Of a stretch of 53,134 nt of DNA, positions 24,000 through 35,469 are shown piece by piece. Under the pieces are notes generated by a model. That model ran no database searches and was not told the origin of the DNA. It saw nothing but the letters and a program-made list of their open reading frames with translations. Every line of letters begins with the position of its first letter. Position 1 is the first letter of the stretch. The stretch covers positions 1 to 53,134 of the forward strand of contig NW_003122325.1 in NCBI RefSeq assembly GCF_000003605.2, read 5' to 3'. Both the position numbers and the translations under genes were made by a program. Source of the DNA: Saccoglossus kowalevskii (Eukaryota; Hemichordata; Enteropneusta; Harrimaniidae).

Positions 24000-24543
24000 T
24001 TGGTTTGGGCTGTGTAGATGCAGTTGTGATATGGTTCAGGCTGTTTAAAAGCAGTTGTGATATGGTTCAGGCTGTGTAGATGCAGTTGTGATATGGTTCA
24101 GGCTGTGTAGATGCAGTTGTGTTATGGTTCAGGCAGTGTAGATGCAGTTGTGACATGGTTCAGGCTGTGTAGATGCAGTTGTGATATGGTTCAGGCTGTG
24201 TAGATGCAGTTGTGATATGGTTCAGGCTGTGTAGATGCAGTTGTGATATGGTTCAGGCTGTGTAGATGCAGTCCTGATTGGTTTGGGCTGTGTAGATGCA
24301 GTTGTGATATGGTTCAGGCTGTTTAGATGCAGTTGTGATATGGTTCAGGCTGTGTAGATGCAGTTGTGATATGGTTCAGGCTGTGTAGATGCAGTTGTGA
24401 CATGGTACAGGTTGTGTAGATGCAGTCCTGATTGGTTTGGGCTGTGTAGATGCAGTCCTGATTGGTTTGGGCTGTGTAGATGCAGTCCTGTTTGGTTTGG
24501 GCTGTGTAGATGCAGTCCTGATTGGTTTGGGCTGTGTAGATGC
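24000..24543 (+). repeat. Segmental copy of 8331-8874
   Basis: Collinear with 8331-8874 at a constant 15,669-bp offset, including the four-B run with CCTGTTTGG as its third member. One difference is GCTGTTTAAAAG here against GCTGTTTAGAAG there. Confidence 0.9.
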
Positions 24544-24606
24544 AGTTGTGATATGGTTCAGGCTGTGTAGATGCAGTTGTGATATGGTTCAGGCTATGTA
24601 GATGCA

Positions 24607-24977
24607 GTTGTGACATGGTACAGGCTGTGTAGATGCAGTCCTGATTGGTTTGGGCTGTGTAGATGCAGTTGTGATATGGTTCAGGCTGTGTTGATGCAGT
24701 TGTGATGTGGTTCAGGCTGTGTAGATGCAGTTGTGACATGGTTCAGGCTGTGTAGATGCAGTTGTGATATGGTTCAGACTGTGTAGATGCAGTTGTGATA
24801 TGGTTCAGGCTGTGTAGATGCAGTTGTGATATGGTTCAGGCTGTGTAAATGCAGATATGATATGGTTCAGGCAGTGTAGATGCAGTTGTGATATGGTTCA
24901 GGCTGTGTAGATGCAGTTGTGATATGGTTCAGGCTATGTAGATGCAGTTGTGATATGGTTCAGGCTGTGTAGATGCA
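24607..24977 (+). repeat. M1 higher-order unit abutting cassette 2
   Basis: M1 with a single B monomer whose last member has GATATGG in place of ACATGG. It ends exactly one base before the GTCCTG that starts the cassette junction, so the cassette begins at a monomer boundary. Confidence 0.9.
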
Positions 24978-24980
24978 GTC

Positions 24981-25045
24981 CTGTTTACCTTCAAGATTTT
25001 AGCACAATGTAAAACTAGAACTCTGCATGGACGACTGGCTCATAC
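24981..25045 (+). repeat. Non-satellite cassette, copy 2
   Basis: The array reads GATGCAGTCCTG as if starting a B monomer, then switches to TTTACCTTCAAGATTTTAGC and continues to GGCTCATACGGTG before returning to satellite. It matches copy 3 (offset 12,962 bp) with one visible difference (GTTTACC against GTTCACC). It matches copy 1 (offset 24,876 bp) from TTTAGCAC onward. No open frame, terminal repeats or target duplication are visible, so it does not look like a transposon. Confidence 0.93.
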
Positions 25046-26160
25046 GGTGTAGATGGTTCAGGATGTGTAGATGCAGTCTTGATTTGTTTGGGCTTTGTAG
25101 ATGCAGTTGTGATATGGTTCAGGCTGTGTAGATGCAGTCCTGATTGGTTTGGGCTGTGTTGATGCAGTTGTGATATGGTTAAGACTGTGTAGATGCAGTT
25201 GTGATATGGTTCAGGCTGTGTAGATGCAGTCCTGATTGGTTTGGGCTTTGCAGATGCAGTCCGGATTGGTTTGGGCTTTGTAGATGCAGTTGTGATATGG
25301 TTCAGGCTGTGAAGATGCAGTCCTGATTGGTTTGGGCTGTGTTGATGCAGTTGTGATATGGTTCAACTGTGTAGATGCAGTCCTGATTGGTTTGGGCTTT
25401 GTTGATGCAGTCGTGATTGGTTTGGGCTGTGTTGATGCAGTTGTGATATGGTTCAGGCTGTGTAGATGCAGTCGTGATTGGTTTGGGCTGTGTTGATGCA
25501 GTTGTGACATGGTTCAGGCTGTGTAGATGCAGTTGTGACATGGTTCAGGCTGTGTAGATGCAGTCCTGATTGGTTTGGGCTGTGTTGATGCAGTTGTGAT
25601 ATGGTTCAGGCTATGTTGATGCAGTCCTGCTTGATTTGGGCTGTGTTGATGCAGTTGTGATTCATTTGGGCTGTGTAGATGCAGTTGTGATATGGTTCAG
25701 GCTGTGTAGATGCAGTTGTGATATGGTTCACGCTGTGTAGATGCAGTTGTGATATGGTTCAGGTTGTGTAGATGCAGTTGTGATATGGTTCAGGTTGTGT
25801 AGATGCAGTTGTGATATGGTTCAGGCTGTGTAGATGCAGTTGTGATAGGGTTCAGGCTGTGTAGATGCAGTTGTGATATGGTTCAGGCTGTGTAAATGCA
25901 GTTGTGATATGGTTCAGGCTGTGTAGATGCAGTTGTGATATGGTTCAGGCTGTGTAGATGCAGTTGTGATATGGTTCAGGCTGTGTAGATGCAGTTGTGA
26001 TATGGTTCAGGTTGTGTAGATGCAGTTGTGATATGGTTCAGGCTGTGTAGATGCAGTTGTGATAGGGTTCAGGCTGTGTAGATGCAGTTGTGATATGGTT
26101 CAGGCTGTGTAAATGCAGTTGTGATATGGTTCAGGCTGTGTAGATGCAGTTGTGATATGG
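25046..26160 (+). repeat. B-rich block 1, then an A run
   Basis: Immediately after the cassette the composition changes. B monomers, and variants with GTCGTGATTGG, GGGCTTTG and GTTGATG, alternate with A monomers to about 25680, followed by an A run with two GGTTGTG-GATAGGG-GTAAATG tails. The stretch 25178-25428 (a GGGCTTTGCAGATG monomer, then GTGAAGATG 61 bp on) has sister copies at about 38140, 45649, 52010 and 52770, each with the same 61-bp spacing. Confidence 0.9.
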
Positions 26161-26311
26161 TTCAGGCTGTGTTGATGCAGTTGTGATGTGGTTCAGGCTG
26201 TGTAGATGCAGTCCTGCTTGGATTGGATTGGGCTGTGTTGATGCAGTTGTGATATGGTCCAGGCTGTGTAGATGCAGTCCTGATTCATTTGGGCTTTGTA
26301 GATGCAGTTCT

Positions 26312-26719
26312 GATTGGTTTGAGCTTTGTAGATGCAGTTGTGATATGGTTCAGGCTGTGTAGATGCAGTCCTGATTGGTTTGGGCTGTGTTGATGCAGTT
26401 GTGATATGGTTCAGGCTGTGTAGATGCAGTCCTGATTGGTTTGGGCTGTGTTGATGCAGTTGTGATATGGTTCAACTGTGTAGAAGCAGTCGTGATTCAT
26501 TTGGGCTTTGTAGATGCAGTCGTGATTGGTTTGGGCTGTGTTGATGCAGTTGTGACATGGTTCAGGCTGTGTAGATGCAGTCCTGATTGGTTTGGGCTGT
26601 GTTGATGCAGTTGTGATATGGTTCAGGCTGTGTTGATGCAGTTGTGGTATGGTTCAACTGTGTAGAAGCAGTCCTGATTCATTTGGGCTTTGTAGATGCA
26701 GTCCTGATTGGTTTGGGCT
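26312..26719 (+). repeat. 408-bp B-rich module, copy 1
   Basis: Starts at GATTGGTTTGAGCTTTG and runs through two B/A pairs, a TTCAACTGTGTAGAAGC monomer, GTCGTGATTCATTTGGG, GTCGTGATTGG, ACATGG, B/A, the private GTGGTATGGTTCAACTG monomer (26641), GATTCATTTGGG and B. Copies lie at 39261, 46341 and 51215, with the same 329 bp between the two end landmarks in all four. Confidence 0.93.
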
Positions 26720-26830
26720 GTGTAGATGCAGTTGTGATATGGTTCAGGCTGTGTAGATGTAGTCCTGATTGGTTTGAAACTGTGTTGATGCAGTTGTGAT
26801 ATGGTTCAGGCTGTGTAGATGCAGTTGTGT

Positions 26831-27470
26831 TATGGTTCATGCTGTGTAGATGCAGTTGTGATATGGTTCAGGCTCTGTAGATGCAGTTGTGATATGGTTC
26901 AGGCTGTGTAGATGCAGTTGTGATATGGTTCAGGCTGTGTAGATGCAGTTGTGATATGGTTCAGGCTGTGTAGATGCAGTTGTGATATGGTTCAGGCTGT
27001 GTAGATGCAGTTGTGATATGGTTCAGGCTGTGTAGATGCAGTTGTGATATGGTTCAGGCTGTGTAGATGCAGTTGTGATATGGTTCAGGCTGTGTAGATG
27101 CAGTTGTGATATGGTTCAGGCTGTATAGATGCAGTTGTGATATGGTTCAGGCTGTGTAGATGCAGTTGTGATATGGTTCAGGCTGTGTAGATGCAGTTGT
27201 GATATGGTTCAGGTTGTGTAGATGCAGTTGTGATATGGTTCAGGCTGTGTAGATGCAGTTGTGATAGGGTTCAGGCTGTGTAGATGCAGTTGTGATAAGG
27301 TTTAGGCTGTGTAGATGGAGTTGTGATATGGTTCAGGCTGTGTAGATGCAGTTGTGATATGGTTCAGGTTATGTAGATGTAGTTGTGATATGGTTCAGGC
27401 TGTGTAGATGCAGTTGTGATATGGTTCAGGCTGTGTAGATGCAGTTGTGATATGGTTCAGGCTGTGTAGA
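26831..27470 (+). repeat. Near-homogeneous A-monomer run
   Basis: About twenty A monomers following the B-rich block, with the variant order CTCTG, GTATAG, GGTTGTG, GATAGGG, GATAAGGTTTAGG, GATGGAG, GGTTATG. It matches the second half of the run at 12799-13930, including the GATAAGGTTTAGG combination, so it is a displaced copy of that run. Confidence 0.85.
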
Positions 27471-27527
27471 TGCAGTCCTGATTGGTTTGGGCTGTGTAGA
27501 TGCAGTCCTGATTGGTTTGGGCTGTGT

Positions 27528-27625
27528 ATATGCAGTTGTGACATGGTTCACGCTGTGTAGATGCACTTGTGATATGGTTCAGGCTGTGTATATGCCTTGT
27601 GATATGGTTCAGGCTGTGTAAATGC
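27528..27625 (+). repeat. Short degenerate patch
   Basis: Three adjacent monomers carry GTATATGC, TTCACGCTG, GCACTTGTG, a deletion in TATGCCTTGTG and GTAAATG. This is the same set of changes seen in the patches at 9481 and 17755. The surrounding monomers are clean. Confidence 0.75.
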
Positions 27626-28153
27626 AGTTGTGATATGGTTCAGGTTGTGTAGATGCAGTTGTGATATGGTTCAGGCTGTGTAGATGCAGTTGTGATAGGG
27701 TTCAGGCTGTGTAGATGCAGTTGTGATATGGTTCAGGCTGTGTAAATGCAGTTGTGATATGGTTCAGGCTGTGTAGATGCAGTTGTGATATGGTTCAGGC
27801 TGTGTAGATGCAGTTGTGATATGGTTCAGGCTGTGTAGATGCAGTTGTGATATGGTTCAGGCTGTGTAGATGCAGTTGTGATATGGTTCAGGCTATGTAG
27901 ATGCAGTTGTGACATGGTTCAGGCTATGTAGATGCAGTTGTGATATGGTTCAGGCTGTGTTGATGCAGTTGTGATGTGGTTCAGGCTGTGTAGATGCAGT
28001 TGTGACATGGTTCAGGCTGTGTAGATGCAGTTGTGACATGGTTCAGGCTGTGTAGATGCAGTTGTGATATGGTTCAGACTGTGTAGATGCAGATATGATA
28101 TGGTTCAGGCAGTGTAGATGCAGTTGTGATATGGTTCAGGCTGTGTAGATGCA

Positions 28154-28463
28154 GTTGTGATATAGTTCAGGCTATGTAGATGCAGTTGTGACATGGTTCA
28201 GGCTGTGTAGATGCAGTTGTGATATGGTTCAGACTGTAGATGCAGTTGTGATATGGTTCAGGCTGTGTTGATGCAGTTGTGATGTGGTTCAGGCTATGTA
28301 GATGCAGTCCTGCTTGGATTGGATTGGGCTGTGTTGATGCAGTTGTGATATGGTCCAGGCTGTGTAGATGCAGTCCTGATTCATTTGGGCTTTGTAGATG
28401 CAGTTGTGATATGGTTCAGGCTGTGTAGATGCAGTCCTGCTTGATTTGGGCTGTGTTGATGCA
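28154..28463 (+). repeat. M2 higher-order unit, 310 bp (reference copy)
   Basis: A clean unit for defining M2. Monomers run 28154-28184, 28185-28215, 28216-28244 (29-mer), 28245-28275, 28276-28306, 28307-28341 (35-mer), 28342-28372, 28373-28402 (30-mer), 28403-28433 and 28434-28463 (30-mer). The length changes of -2, +4, -1 and -1 cancel, so the unit is exactly 10 x 31. Confidence 0.95.
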
Positions 28464-28494
28464 GTTGTGATATGGTTCAGGCTGTGTAGATGCA

Positions 28495-28804
28495 GTTGTG
28501 ATATAGTTCAGGCTATGTAGATGCAGTTGTGACATGGTTCAGGCTGTGTAGATGCAGTTGTGATATGGTTCAGACTGTAGATGCAGTTGTGATATGGTTC
28601 AGGCTGTGTTGATGCAGTTGTGATGTGGTTCAGGCTGTGTAGATGCAGTCCTGCTTGGATTGGATTGGGCTGTGTTGATGCAGTTGTGATATGGTCAAGG
28701 CTGTGTAGATGCAGTCTTGATTCATTTGGGCTTTGTAGATGCAGTTGTGATATGGTTCAGGCTGTGTAGATGTAGTCCTGCTTGATTTGGGCTGTGTTGA
28801 TGCA
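28495..28804 (+). repeat. M2 higher-order unit, 310 bp, tandem to the previous one
   Basis: Second complete M2, separated from the first by exactly one A monomer (start-to-start 341 bp). It differs at a few sites: CTGTG for CTATG in monomer 5, GGTCAAGG for GGTCCAGG, TCTTGATTCATTT, and TGTAGTCC before CTGCTTGATTTGGG. TGTAGTCC also marks the M2 units at 42585 and near 48360. Confidence 0.93.
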
Positions 28805-29454
28805 GTTGTGATATGGTTCAGGCTGTGTAGATGCAGTTGTGATATGGTTCAGGCTGTGTAGATGCAGTTGTGATATGGTTCAGGCTGTGTAGATGCAGTT
28901 GTGATATGGTTCAGGCTGTGTAGATGCAGTTGTGATATGGTTCAGGTTGTGTAGATGCAGTTGTGATATGGTTCAGGCTGTGTAGATGCAGTTGTGATAG
29001 GGTTCAGGCTGTGTAGATGCAGTTGTGATATGGTTCAGGCTGTGTAAATGCAGTTGTGATATGGTTCAGGCTGTGTAGATGCAGTTGTGATATGGTTCAG
29101 GCTGTGTAGATGCAGTTGTGATATGGTTCAGGCTGTGTAGATGCAGTTGTGATATGGTTCAGGCTGTGTAGATGCAGTTGTGATATGGTTCAGGCTATGT
29201 AGATGCAGTTGTGACATGGTTCAGGCTGTGTAGATGCAGTTGTGATATGGTTCAGGCTGTGTTGATGTAGTTGTGATGTGGTTCAGGCTGTGTAGATGCA
29301 GTTGTGACATGGTTCAGGCTGTGTAGATGCAGTTGTGACATGGTTCAGGCTGTGTAGATGCAGTTGTGATATGGTTCAGACTGTGTAGATGCAGATATGA
29401 TATGGTTCAGGCAGTGTAGATGCAGTTGTGATATGGTTCAGGCTGTGTAGATGC

Positions 29455-29703
29455 AGTTGTGATATAGTTCAGGCTATGTAGATGCAGTTGTGACATGGTT
29501 CAGGCTGTGTAGATGCAGTTGTGATATGGTTCAGACTGTAGATGCAGTTGTGATATGGTTCAGGCTGTGTTGATGCAGTTGTGATGTGGTTCAGGCTATG
29601 TAGATGCAGTCCTGCTTGGATTGGATTGGGCTGTGTTGATGCAGTTGTGATATGGTCCAGGCTGTGTAGATGCAGTCCTGATTCATTTGGGCTTTGTAGA
29701 TGC
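29455..29703 (+). repeat. Truncated M2 unit
   Basis: Begins as a normal M2 and includes the 35-mer near 29610, but stops after the GATTCATTTGGG 30-mer and joins an A run with no CTGCTTGATTTGGG monomer. The upstream 0.3 kb (GTTGATG/GATGTGG, two ACATGG monomers, CAGACTGTGTAGATGCAGATATG) also precedes the M2 units at 28154, 32488, 36975 and 42585. Confidence 0.88.
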
Positions 29704-29719
29704 AGTTGTGATATGGTTC

Positions 29720-30720
29720 AGGCTGTGTAGATGCAGTTGTGATATGGTTCAGGCTGTGTTGATGCAGTTGTGATATGGTTCAGGCTGTGTAGATGCAGTT
29801 GTGATATGGTTCAGGCTGTGTAGATGCAGTTGTGATATGGTTCACGCTGTGTAGATGCAGTTGTGATATGGTTCAGGCTGTGTAGATGCAGTTGTGATAT
29901 GGTTCAGGCTGTGTAGATGCAGTTGTGATATGGTTCAGGCTGTGTAGATGCAGTTGTGATATGGTTCAGGCTGTGTAGATGCAGTTGTGATAGGGTTCAG
30001 GCTGTGTATATGCAGTTGTGATATGGTTCAGGCTGTGTAAATGCAGTTGTGATATGGTTTCAGGCTGTGTAGATGCAGTTGAGATATGGTTCAGGCTGTG
30101 TAGATGCAGTTGTGATATGGTTCAGGCTCTGTAGATGCAGTTGTGATATGGTTCAGGTTGTGTAGATGCAGTTGTGATATGGTTCAGGCTGTGTAGATGC
30201 AGTTGTAATATGGTTCAGGCTGTGTAGGTGCAGTTGTGATATGGTTCAGGATGTGTAGATGCAGTTGTGATATGGTTTAGGCTGTGTAGATGCAGTTGTG
30301 ATATGGTTCAGGCTGTGTAGATGCAGTTGTGATATGGTTCAGGCTGTGTAGATGCAGTTGTGATATGGTTCAGACTGTGTAGATGCAGTTGTGATATGGT
30401 TCAGGCTGTGTAGATGCAGTTGTGATATGGTTCAGGCTGTGTAGATGCAGTTGTGATATGGTTCAGGTTGTGTAGATGCAGTTGTGATATGGTTCAGGCT
30501 GTGTAGATGCAGTTGTGATAGGGTTCAGGCTGTGTAGATGCAGTTGTGATAAGGTTCAGGCTGTGTAGATGGAGTTGTGATATGGTTCAGGCTGTGTAGA
30601 TGCAGTTGTGATATGGTTCAGGTTATGTAGATGCAGTTGTGATATGGTTCAGGCTGTGTAGATGCAGCTGTGATATGGTTCAGGCTGTGTAGATGCAGTT
30701 GTGATATGGTTCAGGCTGTG
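29720..30720 (+). repeat. A-monomer run
   Basis: About thirty A monomers with scattered variants (CACGCTG, GTATATG, GAGATATGG, GGTTTCAGG with an extra T, CTCTG, GTAGGTG, GGATGTG, GATAGGG, GATAAGG, GATGGAG, GGTTATG, CAGCTGTG). It ends at a B pair near 30729. Confidence 0.85.
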
Positions 30721-31158
30721 TAGATGCAGTCCTGATTGGTTTGGGCTGTGTAGATGCAGTCCTGATTGGTTTGGGCTGTGTAGATGCAGTTGTGATATGG
30801 TTCAGGCTGTGTAGATGCAATTGTGATATGGTTCAGGCTATGTAGATGCAGTTGTGATATGGTTCAGGCTGTGTAGATGCAGTTGTGATATGGTTCAGGC
30901 TGTGTAGATGCAGTTGTGATATGGTTCAGGCTGTGTAGATGCAGTTGTGATATGGTTCAGGCTGTGTAGATGCAGTTGTGATATGGTTCAGGCTGTGTAG
31001 ATGCAGTTCTGATTGGTTTGGGCTGTGTAGATGCAGTCCTGATTGGTTTGGGCTGTGTAGATGCAGTTGTGATATGGTCCAGGCTGTGTAGATGCAGTTG
31101 TGATATGGTTCAGGCTATGTAGATGCAGTTGTGATATGGTTCAGGCTGTGTAGATGCA

Positions 31159-31930
31159 GTTGTGACATGGTACAGGCTGTGTAGATGCAGTCCTGATTGG
31201 TTTGGGCTGTGTAGATGCAGTTGTGATATGGTTCAGGCTGTGTTGATGCAGTTGTGATGTGGTTCAGGCTGTGTAGATGCAGTTGTGACATGGTTCAGGC
31301 TGTGTAGATGCAGTTGTGATATGGTTCAGACTGTGTAGATGCAGTTGTGATATGGTTCACGCTGTGTAGATGCAGTTGTGATATGGTTCAGGCTGTGTAA
31401 ATGCAGATATGATATGGTTCAGGCAGTGTAGATGCAGTTGTGATATGGTTCAGGCTGTGTAGATGCAGTTGTGATATGGTTCAGGCTATGTAGATGCAGT
31501 TGTGATATGGTTCAGGCTGTGTAGATGCAGTTGTGACATGGTACAGGCTGTGTAGATGCAGTCCTGATTGGTTTGGGCTGTGTAGATGCAGTCCTGATTG
31601 GTTTGGGCTGTGTAGATGCAGTTGTGATATGGTTCAGGCTGTGTTGATGCAGTTGTGATGTGGTTCAGGCTGTGTAGATGCAGTTGTGACATGGTTCAGG
31701 CTGTGTAGATGCAGTTGTGATATGGTTCAGACTGTGTAGATGCAGTTGTGATATGGTTCAGGCTGTGTATATGCAGTTGTGATATGGTTCAGGCTGTGTA
31801 AATGCAGATATGATATGGTTCAGGCAGTGTAGATGCAGTTGTGATATGGTTCAGGCTGTGTAGATGCAGTTGTGATATGGTTCAGGCTATGTAGATGCAG
31901 TTGTGACATGGTTCAGGCTGTGTAGATGCA
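31159..31930 (+). repeat. Two tandem M1 units (371 + 401 bp)
   Basis: 31159-31529 is a one-B M1 whose last monomer is GATATGG. 31530-31930 follows without a gap and is a two-B M1 ending in ACATGG. The pair shows that M1 can itself behave as a tandem higher-order repeat. Confidence 0.93.
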
Positions 31931-32487
31931 GTTGTGATATGGTTCAGGCTGTGTTGATGCAGTTGTGATGTGGTTCAGGCTGTGTAGATGCAGTTGTGAC
32001 ATGTTTCAGGCTGTGTAGATGCAGTTGTGACACGGTTCAGGCTGTGTAGATGCAGTTGTGATATGGTCCAGGCTGTGTAGATGCAGTCCTGATTCATTTG
32101 GGCTTTATAGATGCAGTTGTGATATGGTTCAGGCTGTGTAGATGCAGTTGTGATATGGTTCAGGCTGTGTAGATGCAGTTGTGATATGGTTCAGGCTGTG
32201 TAGATGCAGTTGTGATATGGTTCAGGTTATGTAGATGCAGTTGTGACATGGTTCAGGCTGTGTAGATGCAGTTGTGATATGGTTCAGGCTGTGTTGATGC
32301 AGTTGTGATGTGGTTCAGGCTGTGTAGATGCAGTTGTGACATGGTTCAGGCTGTGTAGATGCAGTTGTGACATGGTTCAGGCTGTGTAGATGCAGTTGTG
32401 ATATGGTTCAGACTGTGTAGATGCAGATATGATATGGTTCAGGCAGTGTAGATGCAGTTGTGATATGGTTCAGGCTGTGTAGATGCA

Positions 32488-32797
32488 GTTGTGATATAGT
32501 TCAGGCTATGTAGATGCAGTTGTGACATGGTTCAGGCTGTGTAGCTGCAGTTGTGATATGGTTCAGACTGTAGATGCAGTTGTGATATGGTTCAGGCTGT
32601 GTTGATGCAGTTGTGATGTGGTTCAGGCTATGTAGATGCAGTCCTGCTTGGATTGGATTGGGCTGTGTTGATGCAGTTGTGATATGGTCCAGGCTGTGTA
32701 GATGCAGTCCTGATTCATTTGGGCTTTGTAGATGCAGTTGTGATATGGTTCAGGCTGTGTAGATGCAGTCCTGCTTGATTTGGGCTGTGTTGATGCA
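32488..32797 (+). repeat. M2 higher-order unit, 310 bp
   Basis: Complete unit with its 35-mer at 32641-32675. A private GTAGCTGCAG occurs in monomer 2. It is followed by a GGTCTAGG monomer, a GTTATGG monomer and the usual GGTTGTG-GATAGGG-GTAAATG tail, then A monomers to about 33417. Confidence 0.92.
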
Positions 32798-33417
32798 GTT
32801 GTGATATGGTCTAGGCTGTGTAGATGCAGTTGTGTTATGGTTCAGGCTGTGTAGATGCAGTTGTGATATGGTTCAGGCTGTGTAGATGCAGTTGTGATAT
32901 GGTTCAGGTTGTGTAGATGCAGTTGTGATATGGTTCAGGCTGTGTAGATGCAGTTGTGATAGGGTTCAGGCTGTGTAGATGCAGTTGTGATATGGTTCAG
33001 GCTGTGTAAATGCAGTTGTGATATGGTTCAGGCTGTGTAGATGCAGTTGTGATATGGTTCAGGCTGTGTAGATGCAGTTGTGATATGGTTCAGGCTGTGT
33101 AGATGCAGTTGTGATATGGTTCAGGCTGTGTAGATGCAGTTGTGATAGGGTTCAGGCTGTGTAGATGCAGTTGTGATATGGTTCAGGCTGTGTAGATGCA
33201 GTTGTGATATGGTTCAGGCTGTGTAGATGCAGTTGTGATATGGTTCAGGCTGTGTAGATGCAGTTGTGATATGGTTCAGGCTGTGTAGATGCAGTTGTGA
33301 TATGGTTCAGGCTGTGTAGATGCAGTTGTGATATGGTTCAGGCTGTGTAGATGCAGTTGTGATATGGTTCAGGCTATGTAGATGCAGTTGTGATATGGTT
33401 CAGGCTGTGTAGATGCA

Positions 33418-33788
33418 GTTGTGACATGGTACAGGCTGTGTAGATGCAGTCCTGATAGGTTTGGGCTGTGTAGATGCAGTTGTGATATGGTTCAGGCTGT
33501 GTTGATGCAGTTGTGATGTGGTTCAGGCTGTGTAGATGCAGTTGTGACATGGTTCAGGCTGTGTAGATGCAGTTGTGATATGGTTCAGACTGTGTAGATG
33601 CAGTTGTGATATGGTTCAGGCTGTGTAGATGCAGTTGTGATATGGTTCAGGCTGTGTAAATGCAGATATGATATGGTTCAGGCAGTGTAGATGCAGTTGT
33701 GATATGGTTCAGGCTGTGTAGATGCAGTTGTGATATGGTTCAGGCTATGTAGATGCAGTTGTGACATGGTTCAGGCTGTGTAGATGCA
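33418..33788 (+). repeat. M1 higher-order unit, 371 bp
   Basis: One-B form. The B monomer has CCTGATAGGTTTGGG, a rare change inside the CCAAT-like core. It ends with a normal ACATGG monomer. A few monomers downstream, near 33979, an unusual B-like monomer with TTTGCATTGTGCTG occurs. Confidence 0.9.
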
Positions 33789-35469
33789 GTTGTGATATGG
33801 TTCAGGCTGTGTTGATGCAGTTGTGATATAGTTCAGGCTATGTAGATGCAGTTGTGACATGGTTCAGGCTGTGTAGATGCAGTTGTGATATGGTTCAGAC
33901 TGTGTTGATGCAGTCGTGATATGGTTCAGGCTGTGTTGATGCAGTTGTGACATGGTTCAGGCTGTGTAGATGCAGTCCTGATTGGTTTGCATTGTGCTGT
34001 GTTGATGCAGTTGTGATATGGTTCAGGCTGTGTTGATGCTGTCCTGATTCATTTGGGCTTTGTAGATGCAGTTGTGATATGGTTCAGGCTGTGTAGATGC
34101 AGTCCTGCTTGATTTGGGCTGTGTTGATGCAGTTGTGATATGGTCCAGGCTGTGTAGATGCAGTTGTGATATGGTTCAGGCTGTGTAGATGCAGTTGTGT
34201 TATGGTTCAGGCTGTGTAGATGCAGTTGTGATATGGTTCAGGCTGTGTAGATGCAGTTGTGATATGGTTCAGGTTGTGTAGATGCAGTTGTGATATGGTT
34301 CAGGCTGTGTAGATGCAGTTGTGATATGGTTCAGGCTGTGTAGATGCAGTTGTGATATGGTTCAGGCTGTGTAGATGCAGTTGTGATATGGTTCAGGCTG
34401 TGTAGATGCAGTCCTGATTGGTTTGGGCTGTGTAGATGCAGTCCTGATTGGTATGGGCTGTGTAGATGCAGTTGTGATATGGTTCAGGCTGTGTAGATGC
34501 AGTTGTGATATGGTTCAGGCTATGTAGATGCAGTTGTGATATGGTTCAGGCTGTGTAGATGCAGTTGTGACATGGTACAGGCTGTGTAGATGCAGTCCTG
34601 ATTGGTTTGGGCTGTGTAGATGCAGTTGTGATATGGTTCAGGCTGTGTTGATGCAGTTGTGATGTGGTTCAGGCTGTGTAGATGCAGTTGTGATAAGGTG
34701 CAGGCTGTGTAGATGGAGTTGTGATATGGTTCAGGCTGTGTAGATGCAGTTGTGATATGGTTCAGGTTATGTAGATGCAGTTGTGATATGGTTCAGGCTG
34801 TGTAGATGCAGTTGTGATATGGTTCAGGCTGTGTAGATGCAGTTGTGATATGGTTCAGGCTGTGTAGATGCAGTCCTGCTTGATTTGGGCTGTGTTGATG
34901 CAGTTGTGATATGGTCTAGGCTGTGTAGATGCAGTTGTGATATGGTTCAGGCTGTGTAGATGCAGTTGTGTTATGGTTCAGGCTGTGTAGATGCAGTTGT
35001 GATATGGTTCAGGCTGTGTAGATGCAGTTGTGATATGGTTCAGGTTGTGTAGATGCAGTTGTGATATGGTTCAGGCTGTGTAGATGCAGTTGTGATAGGG
35101 TTCAGGCTGTGTAGATGCAGTTGTGATATGGTTCAGGCTGTGTAAATGCAGTTGTGATATGGTTCAGGCTGTGTAGATGGAGTTGTGATATGGTTCAGGC
35201 TGTGTAGATGCAGTTGTGATATGGTTCAGATTATGTAGATGCAATTGTGATATGGTTCAGGCTGTGTAGATGCAGTTGTGATATGGTTCAGGCTGTGTAG
35301 ATGCAGTTGTGATATGGTTCAGGCTGTGTAGATGCAGTCCTGATTGGTTTAGGCTGTGTAGATGCAGTCCTGATTGGTTTGGGCTGTGTAGATGCAGTTG
35401 TGATATGGTTCAGGCTGTGTAGATGCAATTGTGATTTGGTTCAGGCTATGTAGATGCAGTTGTGACATG

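Larger units (their letters stand above)
177..24980 (+). repeat. Satellite array, macro-unit 1
   Basis: Continuous head-to-tail tandem repeats of a 31-bp A monomer (clean example 3541-3571), interspersed with 30-bp B monomers (example 17281-17310), E monomers and M2 modules. All copies share one orientation; I saw no inverted segment. The + strand of the A monomer is 11 G, 11 T, 6 A and 3 C, so it is strongly G/T-biased. It contains no CpG and six TpG. In this macro-unit B monomers occur mostly as singles, pairs or a run of four, not as the B-rich blocks seen after 25046. There are no genes. Confidence 0.98.

Noticed and set aside
24981-25045. Cassette as a transposon or insertion sequence
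   Set aside because: It is too short, has no terminal inverted repeats, poly(A) tail or target duplication, and all copies share the same junctions and neighbours. It looks like part of the larger repeat unit.
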